64,000 nt of DNA from Pseudofabraea citricarpa (taxonomy: Eukaryota > Ascomycota > Leotiomycetes > Helotiales > Dermateaceae): contig JAPWGK010000019.1 of assembly GCA_029641185.1 (NCBI GenBank), forward strand, positions 372,001 through 436,000, given 5' to 3'. The notes under the pieces were generated by a model, which was not told where the DNA came from, ran no database searches, and was given only the letters and a program-made list of their open reading frames with translations. This document shows, in pieces, positions 45,968-56,400 of the stretch; the stretch's first letter is position 1, and each line of letters opens with the position of its first letter. A program made the translations under genes and the position numbers.

Positions 45968-47629
45968 TCAATCCTGTTTGATGCCAACCTTCCCAATCTT
46001 TCTTAGCCCAAATGCGATAATACCCAAAACAAGGATATTTGCTCCAAAACAGAACCAAAAAGTGGCCCGATATCCATCCATCAACATTTCGGCTTGACTC
46101 TCATCTTTGCCATGCTCCGCCAAAGTGACACTTGAAGCTATAACGGCAGTAATAGCAAGACCAAAACTGTTTCCAATATTACTTAATGTATTGAAGACTC
46201 CACCAGCAAGGCCATGAGTCTTAGGGGGAAATACAGAAGTAATGACGAGATTTGCGACAGTGAAAAGTACATCAACACAAATAGGAGCGCAGAAAACAGC
46301 GAAAAAACCGCAAGTCCAGTAAGACCATTCTGGTTTAATGATCGCCATCAACAAAGGCGACATCGCACTCAAGAAGGTCGAGCCCAGCAGCATGACATCA
46401 GCTCGAGTTCTCTTTACAAGCCAGCCAGTCAGGAAATTTGTAGCTGTGCCAGTGAACACCATTGGAAGAAACCGGATCGAAGTCTGAAGTCCAGAAAGTC
46501 CTTGTACCGACTGGAAAAATAGAGTCAGGAAGAATTGAACAGCATTGAATGTACCCCACATCAGAAAGACTGTGACACAGAGCGATGTAAAGACTCGATT
46601 ATTCCAGATGGAAGGTGGGATAACGACTTTCCGACCTAGCTTCTCTTGTCTTTGGCTATAGAAAGCGAATGCAGGAAGGAGTGCTGTGCCGATTGAGAAC
46701 ATAGCCAGAGATGCCGGAGCAATGAATTTGGCAGTATCGCTGGCAAGAACCGACAGTACATATGAGTACATGCCGAGTGAAGTGCTGAGAAGTGCAACGC
46801 CGATCCAATCTATCTCGGATTTCAATCTTTGTATGGAAATCCCGAAAGATTGCTTCTGGAGCTTTGACTCAGCCGGAATGCCGAATATGGAAATGATAAA
46901 GACGACAAAAGTAAGGATTGCGCCAATGTAATATCCGTACTGCCACCCAATGCTCTGTACAAAAACGCCACCCATGACAAGACCAATAGAGAATCCAACT
47001 GGCTGACCCGCACCAAGGCAAGCAAAAGCGATATTGCGACCAGTTCCAGTGGCGATATTGCTGGTGATTAACTTTACTGATGAGGGTAAAGTCAGTGACA
47101 GGGCCACACCTTGGGCTGCTCGGAAGAGAATGAGCTGAAGGCCAGTTTTGCTAAGTCCACAAGCCAGGGTGGTGATGGTAAGTAGGAAGGCTCCGGATAA
47201 ATAAAGTTTTCGTCCTCCAACCACGTCCGCAATGGAGCCGGACAGCAGCAAAGTACAACCGCATGCCAGAGCACTGACAGATGCTGGCCACAAAAGAAGC
47301 CCTTCACTCAAATTCAGATCTCGAGCCATGGTTGGCAAAGCTACCGTTAGAATACCTCCTAACATACTGTTAATGAGAGTAACAGAAGCCACCGTGCTGA
47401 TGATGATCATTGCTTTCCATTTCGAAATCTCTGGGATCGTGTTGCCTGCCAAGGATTCCGAGGAAGAGTTTGCTGGTTGTGGCTCAAAGTCATTGAGAGA
47501 CTTCTGACTCGACGTCAACACTGCTGGAGTTGGATACCCTATGGGTACCATCTCAATCGCCTGGAACTGGTCCGTCGACACTTCGACTTTGGTCATACCG
47601 GGCTGGGTTGTGGTGGTGGTTGTCGCCAT
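45968..47629 (-). CDS. MFS transporter, DHA2 (14-helix drug:proton antiporter) type, 553 aa
   Basis: Single exon. A Thr/Ser-rich cytoplasmic tail of about 70 residues precedes 14 hydrophobic segments starting at WKAMIIISTVASVTLINSML. The loop after helix 2 has the motif-A variant GSIADVVGGRKLY, and GAGQPVGFSIGLVMGG is the motif-C (antiporter) region of helix 5. Late conserved pieces include SVFPPKTHGLAGGVFNTLSN. These are hallmarks of DHA2 proteins that export toxins, fungicides or secondary metabolites at the plasma membrane. No biosynthetic genes are adjacent, so the cargo is open. It lacks introns, unlike the six-exon MFS gene at 31593. Confidence 0.9.
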   Translation of the reverse strand: MATTTTTTQPGMTKVEVSTDQFQAIEMVPIGYPTPAVLTSSQKSLNDFEPQPANSSSESLAGNTIPEISKWKAMIIISTVASVTLINSMLGGILTVALPTMARDLNLSEGLLLWPASVSALACGCTLLLSGSIADVVGGRKLYLSGAFLLTITTLACGLSKTGLQLILFRAAQGVALSLTLPSSVKLITSNIATGTGRNIAFACLGAGQPVGFSIGLVMGGVFVQSIGWQYGYYIGAILTFVVFIISIFGIPAESKLQKQSFGISIQRLKSEIDWIGVALLSTSLGMYSYVLSVLASDTAKFIAPASLAMFSIGTALLPAFAFYSQRQEKLGRKVVIPPSIWNNRVFTSLCVTVFLMWGTFNAVQFFLTLFFQSVQGLSGLQTSIRFLPMVFTGTATNFLTGWLVKRTRADVMLLGSTFLSAMSPLLMAIIKPEWSYWTCGFFAVFCAPICVDVLFTVANLVITSVFPPKTHGLAGGVFNTLSNIGNSFGLAITAVIASSVTLAEHGKDESQAEMLMDGYRATFWFCFGANILVLGIIAFGLRKIGKVGIKQD

Positions 47630-48309
47630 GACTTATGAAGCCTGGTAAGCAGCGTACTAAGGACACTGCTAATTGAAGTTCTGAGAAGATTCTCTGGAGA
47701 GTCAACCCATTTTTGAAAGCAAAAGAGAAAACGTGATATAAGTAGTTTCTCAAACAGATAGAGGAGAAAAAGGCAATATTAAATTCTGTTAGTCAACGCG
47801 CAACCCCTGTGCGGCCGCCTCCGGACCGGCGAAACGATACGCCCTTGTAACGACATCCTTGGACGTCTACGCTATGGAAGAAATAGAAATTCATGAATTA
47901 AAATATCATAAAAGTTCCGAAGGATACTTGTTTATCCTTCATCAAGTCTGGATAGATATATCATGAATACCACCTTTTTGCAAAATTCATAAAAGATAAT
48001 TGCCTCACATAGTTCATCAAATTCTCTGCTTTCGTCGCCTAATATTTCCAGTCAATCACTCCAATTAAAAGATTTTCCCAGGGGATATAACTCTCAAATA
48101 GATCATCTTATGGATATTCAGTTTCAGAGTCATCCCATGGGATGGCGTTGCCTCTGACGGCTTTGTGGCTCTCAGAAATACCGATATTTGAAGGCGTGTG
48201 ATTAGCCACGCCAGCTTGTCTGTAACACTCGATGCCGTTCAGGAATTGTATTTAGGAAGTATGTTAATGGTTTGAGTGGTAGCCTGAGTCTAAGTCACGG
48301 CTCCGATGG

Positions 48310-48588
48310 CTAGGTGCATAAAAATTTGGGCTTCCTGGTACTATCTCTTTCAGGGATTGATGGTGGCGCAAAAAATGCAGCCAAGTCATTGTCGTCTATA
48401 CCAAGGAGTTGAATAGTATTCTTATGTGCTACATGAGCATCCAAGCTGGACGTGCTAGTCTCATTCTCTGTGGCAATGGGTTCGTCTGGATTATTGGTTT
48501 GGTGATAGGATTTGAGGTTCCACTTGACAATTACGTACTGTCTCAAGGTTTCCTGATGCTCGGGAGGGATTGGATTAGGGCTAGTCAA
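48310..48588 (-). pseudogene. Open coding remnant, 92 codons
   Basis: Reads MTSPNPIPPEHQETLRQYVI, then NETSTSSLDAHVAHKNTIQL and an acidic/Pro end. Composition is protein-like, yet the frame upstream is broken by stops (after the segment KRLVQALE). The TTG/ATG start and missing promoter context argue for a leftover of a larger, decayed gene, possibly a mobile element, rather than a functional small gene. Confidence 0.3.
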
Positions 48589-48812
48589 TTGAGCTACTCT
48601 AGAGCTTGGACGAGCCTCTTAATGTATTCATTCTCTCCTTGGATAAGGCACCTGGAATATCATCCTTAAGCAATAGGCGGATTGAACCTATAGCCGTAAA
48701 GAAATTCTAAGTAATACCATTCAATTTTATCGTCACCTTTCCCACTTATATAAACTTACGTGTAACGTATCGCTGGCATCGACTACATTGTTCCTATCAC
48801 TTAGGTATAATT

Positions 48813-48957
48813 CCTTCTATTCACCTCGCTTAAGAGACTATTGATCCTTTGCTGCATTTCCCTAGCCAAGGCGTCTTTTCTAGTAATAGGTGTAGTAGCT
48901 AGAAACAGGTATTTGCTTTGTTTGTTGTTATTAATCTTTTTGCAGTGAGGCATACTA
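48813..48957 (-). pseudogene. Open coding remnant, about 48 codons
   Basis: The minus frame reads CKKINNNKQSKYLFLATTPI then TRKDALAREMQQRINSLLSE and VNRRN before a stop. The regular helical character and balanced codons contrast with the surrounding AT-rich DNA. It is probably from the same decayed element as the piece at 48310-48588, since it lies upstream on the same strand. Confidence 0.3.
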
Positions 48958-49186
48958 ATAGTTAGGGCTCCTCTAGAGCAAGTTTATTGGCTTTGAGATT
49001 GCTTAATTTTGTAGCAAAGATGCCAATCCAGTTCGTCCGTAAGCTTTGTGCCTTTTAACATAACCTTCCTCTTGATATTATACACAGGTCTTTCTCCTGC
49101 TAAGACTAACATAGATAACTTGCTTTGGCTTGCTTGTCCTGTTGATCTAGTTACTCTTTAGCTAGGAGTAAATAAGAATACCTATT

Positions 49187-49325
49187 ATAGACAAAGATAA
49201 ACGAAGATAAACGAAGATTAATAAAAATAACCGAAGATAACCGAAATTAAACGGAGATAGGCGAAGATAGACGAAGATAAATGAAGATAGACAAAAGTAA
49301 ACGAATATAAAGGAACGTAAACGAT
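49187..49325 (+). repeat. Degenerate 10-bp minisatellite (AGATAAACGA type)
   Basis: About 13 units of roughly 10 bases with the consensus GATAAACGAA (variants GATTAATAAA, GATAACCGAA, GATAGGCGAA, GATAGACGAA). It is AT-rich, not a multiple of three, and lies outside any gene. Confidence 0.8.
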
Positions 49326-49803
49326 ACTCTAAGTACCCAGGTATTTATTAGATTATACCCTAATCTACTTAGAGTAACTTTCAAGAGTATAACAAAACCT
49401 TAAGTACTAATAATATTATTTATAACTATATATTCTTACTATTTAAAAGCTTGATTGAAATGTACCTCTAAGAAGCTGAAGGGGCTCTTGTTGGTTGTGT
49501 GGCTCATATTAGCAGAAATACAAACTGCTAGATAGCTGGATATTCACATATAAGTTCTGTTCATTTCATCGGATCCCAGCTTTCTTCTTGAGATAAAATT
49601 TCAAGATGAAAGGTCACGGCATAAGAGATTTCTATAGCAATTATATAGCTTTAGCTATTACCTAGTTTGATTGCTTGGAATCTTGCCGCCAGAAAAGTCC
49701 CCAAGAAAGTAAAAGCGGGTAATAATGAACTGTGTTCAGAAAGGCTACAGCCTCAAGAACAAAGACCAAACTTGTATCCTGGTTAGAAAACTGGATAATA
49801 TAG

Positions 49804-51674
49804 CTACTCTATGCAAGCTACCTCAACACCACCGGTTGTATCCTTTTCTAGCTGCTGAGCGTCTATGTCGTCTTCTGAATTATCCTCCAGGTCGCTAAAA
49901 TGAGAAGTCAATATTGTTTCTGGTAAGTATCAGGAGTAAGTCTTACGGATCAACTTTGCTGCGACTGTCATCATCGCTGCCATACTCATCGTCGCTGCCA
50001 TCTTCACCGTCTTTGCCATTCTGATATAGTCTGTATTTAACTCACAAAAGGCACAAGAATCATTGCATCTGGCGCAAGAATATGGATTCGTTTATTCGGT
50101 AGCAAAGTCAGCAGACTTTAGCTTTGAGTATCCTGCGAACTAACGCTGATTATACAAACAAACATAAAGCTTCTCAATAACCAATTAAAGAATCTCTCCA
50201 GAAACCGAGACCCAGGTCCACTTCCGAGAAAGAAAGATTGGGGAACCACAATGCCAACCTAAATGGTGGAAACAAGAGTTCCAGCATTCGTCGTCTTACC
50301 AGGAACGTTGCCATCCATATCTTCATCGTCTTCAGTTTGCAGGCTACACATATAGACCAAGCAGTTAGTAATTACTCAGCTTGACTAGACAAATTTTTAA
50401 AAATAGACGAGGGGGGATGGAAACTTACAAGTCGCTTAGAACAGAATCGCTGGCTTCTTCTTCTTCTTCCTCGTCTGAGTCGTCACTGCCGCTATCTCCT
50501 TTGGCCTCGACCTTTTCTTTATCTTTATCCTCTTCATTGGCAGTCTTGTCCTCGCCATCCAGGTCTGCCTGAGTTTCATCCATGTCTGTCTGACCCTGAA
50601 ATAAGTCATTGAAATCGGGCCATTTACGGATCATAGCAGTTATTCCGACGGAGCTACGGGCAGGCAATGGCATAGAGGCGTTTCCTAAGAGCTTATTTCC
50701 CTTGGCTGTATACTTCCCAGTTTTGACAGATATCGCACCTGCAAGGGGCTCATCAGCAGGGAGCTTCTTGCCTTTGAATTTATCATTATGTTTAGAAGCA
50801 ATCTCCTTCCAGTCAGCACCCGAGAGCTTTGTTCCAGACTTCTTGATCTTCTCTTTCAGGAGCTGGCGAATGGAATCCTGCTCTTTGACCGTCCAGGGAG
50901 GGCGATACGCATTTAGGTCGCTCTTCGTGTGAAGCCTTCGGTAGAAGATTTGTCTTCGCCATTGATTGGCTTTCGAGATAGATTTCGGATCATTCCAATT
51001 CACCTTTCCCTTTGCGTACTTGAACTCGTAAATTCTTCCTTTCGTTGACTTAAGTCTCAATCGAAGCTCAGAGGATCTGTCCACGCCAACTTTGAAAAGG
51101 CGTTGGTCGACGTGCTTATTATCGTTCCAAGAAAACTTTGTGCCCCGTATCGTCACAGGTGCGTGGCGTGCATTTGATGTCGGCAAAGTCTAATGCCACA
51201 TAATGTCAGCGAATTACTCGAAAGAAAAAGAACCACCCAGAGACTGGTGAAATAATGACGCTTGACTTACGGATTCTGATGCTTTGTCTTTGGCAGCAGC
51301 CTCGTCTTTTGCCGGCTCTTGCTTTGAATCTCTAGCTTCTATGGTATTGGCACGATTGCGGTAGCTCTCCAACCAAGCAGCGGTCATGGCGGCGATATTT
51401 TCCCTCTCTTCTCTGTAGTGTTCCTCCAACTCCTAAAACCTGTCAGTGTCTCAAGTAACTCGGGAAGGAGAGATTTTATCGCGTCCATGACTATGAATAT
51501 AGATGGGTGAAGATCGCTTACCTTCGGATCAGCTCTCGGCGGGATGGAACTGTCTGAAGAAGACTCGGAAACTGAAGACAGTTCAGATTCCGACTCTGAC
51601 TCGTTCTCGATTCTGTCATTCGTATGAGAAGTGGAAGCGCCGGAAGCATCGTTATCTCTGGAAGAAGAAGACAT
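49804..51674 (-). CDS. Acidic Myb-like-domain protein, multi-exon, 3' part uncertain
   Basis: Secure exons: 51674-51522, 51432-51271 and 51189-50429, then 50343-50300 in phase (reads LQTEDDEDMDGNVP). Two further acidic exons fit well with each other, 50020-49947 (NGKDGEDGSDDEYGSDDDSR) and 49894-49804 (DLEDNSEDDIDAQQLEKDTT), but the junction 50300 to 50020 is out of phase with the best donor, so the gene may instead end with the stop reached by reading on from 50300. The N-terminus is Ser/Glu-rich. Residues about 105-165 have TIRGTKFSWNDNKHVDQRLF and RIYEFKYAKGKVNWNDPKSI. A Myb/SANT-like helix group follows (RPPWTVKEQDSIRQLLKEKI, SGADWKEIASKHNDKFKGKK). The tail is strongly acidic. Nuclear, chromatin-related function is inference. 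Confidence 0.65.
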
Positions 51675-51801
51675 CTTGCAAGCTCTCAGTTGTGGACGGC
51701 ACGGAAGATCTAAGCTGCGGATGGGATAAGTTGCGGGTAATATTTGTTGCGGTTGCAGAGGATGTCGATTGTTAAGTGCTAGATTGAGGAAGATATCGGT
51801 C

Positions 51802-51845
51802 CGGAAGATAATAGTCGCGGTAGATCGCGGAAGATAATAGTCGCG
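51802..51845 (+). repeat. 18-bp direct repeat, 26-bp spacing, upstream of the Myb-like gene
   Basis: CGGAAGATAATAGTCGCG occurs at 51802-51819 and again at 51828-51845. The copies are exact and lie 128-171 bases upstream of the start codon at 51674, so they may be paired protein-binding sites. Confidence 0.6.
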
Positions 51846-52029
51846 ATACCAAAAAACCAGTGTGAGACTACAAAGTGTGAGTCAAGAGGTGTGGTCGAGT
51901 AAAGGAGGTGAATTGCCTTAAGAAGGTACCTATGAAAAGGTATGACCGGCCTTTGCCCACAGGTGAATACTCAGAGACAAAAGGCTCCCTCGTCAGAACA
52001 ATGGTTGAATTTATGCTTCTCCTGGAGTT

Positions 52030-52720
52030 GCCTTGTCTATAATCCGCTACTTTCTTTTTCCATTTCGTTGCCTATAAGATCCACAGAGATATGACTAGAT
52101 ATATCTCGCGGAAGAAATGTTGTATTTTAGACGATAGGCTACTAGTCTATTCCATCGCTGAAAAGATTTGCCGAGAGACATTATTATGGATATACCGGAA
52201 GAAGCTATTGTGTTTCCCAGGGTATTTACTGCAAAGAAATGTCTGAATGTACCTCGAGACATCCTTTTTTTTTTCTTCTTCTTCTTTTTTTTTGCACCTC
52301 TATATCCTCCATATGAGGACTTCTACATCTTTTATTGGGTGCTTACAAGGTGGCTAAGTTTGTAAGACCAAAGTTTTCAAGAAGTTGTCTTGCTCGCTAA
52401 ATTATCTCTGTTTCGCTTCTTTCTTTCTTTTTCGTCTTCGGGAAAGATGAACCTGCGGTTATTATAATCCGCTGTTACTTTTGGAGTATTAGAAACTGGC
52501 GTTTGTTATAATTTGTATGTAAATCATAGTCCGCTATCATAACTGCTATTATAATCTATTACCATCTGTGGAGGACAAACTCGCGACCACTATAACCCTT
52601 CTACCGATCATCATCCGGTGTCATAACCTACTATTATAATTTATTACTTTAGCAAAAGAAAAACTTAAGTTTACTATATTCTTCAAATTAATCATAACCT
52701 GCTATTATAATCAGTAAACT
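52030..52720 (+). repeat. Dispersed degenerate TATAATCCGCTAT-type repeat
   Basis: Related words start near 52038, 52462, 52524, 52545, 52622 and 52692. Variation is mainly C to T or G to A (CCGCT, CCTGCT, CCTACT), as expected of decaying repeats. Confidence 0.4.
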
Positions 52721-53495
52721 TTTAGCACTTGGATGGCAGATTTACCACTTTCAATCTTCTATCACGAGTCTCTTAAATCTATGGGAAGCTGATCGACAGC
52801 AAATCTGAGAAACTCGAACTTTTTCATTATGAGTTAACCCTTTCTTGATAGGAGGGGAAAAGACAAGGAAATATGGAGACCGACGCGGAAATACAAGGAA
52901 CGATAATGAAAGATAATTGAAGAAACATGAAAGATCTACTTACACTTGACCCTATAATATGAAGCATGAGTTGAAGCACACTTCACTCAGAGCCTTTAAC
53001 AATACTATAAGTCAAGGACATACAGAGAGCATACGTGGTAAGATGGCTTTGGCTCTGAGAGACTTTATTGTTCACATCATAGAACGTTACAGCACCGAGC
53101 TGGGACCCGTCGCTAAGACTATATTTTTAGGATCATCAAGGTTATACTACGTTCTTGCCTGATTTTGAGGCGGAAAATAACGAATAAAAAAGGCAGAGAA
53201 TGAGGATTCCATACTCAATCTCTAAGCCTACTAAATGATTTTCTTTTATAAGTGATAATTCTGTCTTGGAAAACGTGATGGCGGACAAGGGGGTCTTAGC
53301 CCGAAACACCCCTGCTGAGGTAATACAGTACTGTAGGTGCAAGCACTGCCGCAACCCCTGGAGGCCACTAGAGTGGCCCACTGGCCCACTGAATGCACTC
53401 CAACCCACCCACGCGTCAGGTCCCCGTCGTTGCTCAGTTGTGATATAAGGAAACGCAGCCCGCAGAGCCCCATTCCTCCCCCCCAAATCATCTCC

Positions 53496-56400
53496 ATGCG
53501 CGCCCTACCAACCCAACCCTACGGCGGCAAGCCCATGAGCCTCGATGCGCGCTCTTCTACCCCTACGCTCCTGCGGAAAGCCTCAATGAATTCCCTACAC
53601 GCCGTAACCCCGCCGCGTTCGTCGCCCTCACGACGGTCTTCCTCAGTACACCAAGTCATGAACGACTCTCCAAAGGCTAGATCGCCACTCTCGCGCCTCA
53701 ACGATACCCCTCCTCCTCCCCGCCATACTGCAGCCTCGATCGCGTCAACACACTTCAAATCCGAGCTGGAACTACATGATGAAGAGGGTGATGAGGCACG
53801 GACTACGGACACGATTGTCATTCTGCACGATTCGTGCTACGGCCATCGCTTCTCGCGACCTCGTACTTCCAGAGCTGCACTTAGTACGATTGTGGAACGG
53901 CCAGAGAGAATACAAGCAAGTGTGCTTGGATTGTCAGTTGCATATGTACGACTCGGCGACCGACATTCGGAAGGACAGTTCCCGCTGCACCCCTCCAAGA
54001 GCGCATACAATATCCCCACCATACCCTTTCGTATTCGCAAGACCAGTCGAAGAATGCCACTGTCCTCTCCAGTAGTCACCAACGTACATGGCACAAAATG
54101 GATGGAGGAGTTGAAGATTATGTGTGACGGTGCAGAAGCCAAGCTTGCTCTGAACGGAAAGGAGTTAACTCGACCCGACATGATACGTAGCCCCGATCTG
54201 GATGCTCCTTCCAAACTACACGAGGGCGATCTTTATCTGTGCTCAGAGTCGCTGAATGCAATGGAAGGCGCATTGGGTGCGGTCTGCGAGGGTGTAGATG
54301 CAGTCTTCCAAGGCTCAGCAAGTGGAAAAGGACCCCATCGCACTTTCATTGCCATTAGACCTCCAGGACATCATTGCTCGGCCAGCTATCCATCTGGCTT
54401 TTGCTGGCTGAACAATGTGCATGTGGGTATTAACCATGCAGCACTTACTCATGGCCTTACGCACGCTGCAATTATCGACTTCGATCTTCATCATGGTGAT
54501 GGGTCGCAAGCAATTGCATGGGCACACAACACTCGTGCTAAAAATGCGCCTAAGAACGCAGCTCCATGGAAGAAGACATCCATCGGTTATTTCAGTCTCC
54601 ACGATATTAATTCGTATCCTTGTGAAATGGGGGATGAAGAGAAGGTGAAGAATGCAAGTATATGTGTTGAGAACGCGCATGGCCAGAACATGTGGAACGT
54701 TCATCTGCAACCATGGAAGAGCGAGGCAGAATTCTGGGAGCTCTATGAGTCGAAATACTCTGTTCTACTTGAGAAGACACGCAATTATCTCCGATCACAG
54801 ACTGATCGCCTACGTGCATCGCCTAATCTCCCAAAGCCCAAGTCGGCTATTTTCCTCTCTGCTGGATTTGACGCTAGCGAGTGGGAGAGCTCTGGTATGC
54901 AACGACACAAAGTCAACGTGCCTACCGAGTTTTATGCTCGACTAACTCGAGATGTTGTTGAGCTTGCCGCAGAAGAGGGCTGTGCAGCAGAAGGCAGGGT
55001 TATAAGTGTTCTTGAAGGAGGATACAGTGATCGTGCTCTTTGTACCGGTGTTTTTAGCCACATCAGCGGTCTTGCAGGTGGCAAGTCTGTTGCGGTCAAG
55101 AAAGAAAAGGACCATGGCGGATTAGGCTATGAGATGGGTCAGAAGATTGGCGTTTTTGACAGTGCCGAAAAATCGCCCACGTATCTCAAATCGGCTGGTA
55201 TACCATCATATGATCCTTTGTGGTGGTCTTTGCCGAAGCTCGAACAACTCGATGCTGTCATGAATCCAGGCCCCCCAGTTCCAGAACCAAGGAAAGTAAG
55301 AGACACGACACCACCAACATACTCTTCACCAACGCAGTCTTTTACTGCCAAGATCGTCGCAAGTCCAAGGATCAACCGTAGTTTATCAAGTATGTCGACC
55401 ATTAGTAATGGGTCACCACGGGCATCTCCACGCGCTGTGTCAAGAGCACCTTCACCTCCGCCACCAGAAGTACATTGGACTGTGGCTGCGTTTGAAATGA
55501 GTAAACTCCTGATTCCAAGTGATCGGCAAACCGGGAGCTGCAAGGCCGAAGAACTATCAGCAGAAGCAACACGCGTACGAAGAGACCGTCAGTCTATACT
55601 GACACCTCCTACAACCGATGCCCCATTAGCCTCTACTTCTAGTACTCGCATGGCACTCCGAGAGCGCAAGCCCCCTAAATCAGTATTTGACGGCGGGGAA
55701 GACGAGAACCAGAAACCCAAGGTAAGCCGTCGTAGGACTGTTGTTGGTGCTGCAGTTTTGGCTGCTGAGAAGGTATGTTCTACTATCGATCTTTCCATCG
55801 CAAGTGAAGCTAACAAGAGGGCGAAGGCAAATTCCCGAAGCTCTACACCAAAACCCGAACCGATGTATGCACAGTCCACCAAACACAATCGACGACTCAG
55901 TGTTGCTTCAACTGCAAATTCAGTCGTTTCAGAGGCAACTTCATCGCGGCCTTCTGGTACCAGTAGAGCAACCTCAAATGGATCAGCCACATTTTCATAC
56001 AGACCAGGCAGCGCTCAAAGCATTAGACCCGATTCCTCTATGAGCTCACGTGGCCCTATGCCATCTGTTGTGGTGAAGAAGACCAGAGGCCCAGCGCAGT
56101 CTCGAACTGAGCCGCCGAAATCATCTCGTATGCGCCGCAAGTCGCCTCTTGGAGATGCAGAAGCTCCGGTTGAGCCACCGTCTCGATCTGCAAGCCTCAC
56201 ACTCCCGACAGCTCCTAACCAACCTTCAGCTGACGCGGACATGGATAGCCTGACTGCAGGAATGAAAAAGATCAAGATAAACCTTACGACCAAAGCACAA
56301 AGAGAGGCAAGAGAAGAAGCAGCAAAGCTTGCTGCTGCTAAAAGTTCTAACCCTCCAAAATACGCACCTATTAGACCACCAAAATCAAACACTGCAGAGA

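Larger units (their letters stand above)
47630..49803. other. AT-rich 2.2-kb region with relics and a minisatellite
   Basis: Beyond the transporter promoter (to about 48.0 kb) the DNA is AT-rich and lacks intact genes. Two open minus-strand pieces look like coding remnants (48310-48588 and about 48813-48957). A 10-base tandem array lies at about 49187-49325. Confidence 0.5.
51675..53495. other. 1.8-kb AT-rich intergenic region with short repeats
   Basis: Promoter of the Myb-like gene at the left (with a direct repeat at 51802-51845) and of the Hos3-type gene at the right. Between 52030 and 52710 a degenerate word (TATAATCCGCTAT / ATAACCTGCTATTATAAT) recurs about six times. A T/TTC tract lies at 52265-52294. 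ORFs at 52168-52365 and 52959-53162 have no support. Confidence 0.5.

Noticed and set aside
31593..47629. Possible secondary-metabolite cluster suggested by two MFS transporters and a reductase
   Set aside because: No polyketide synthase, peptide synthetase, terpene synthase, P450 or pathway regulator lies in the interval.
53337..53495. 53-codon N-terminal extension of hos3
   Set aside because: Would need a GTG start; the sequence is compositionally unlike the gene and the first ATG is at 53496.
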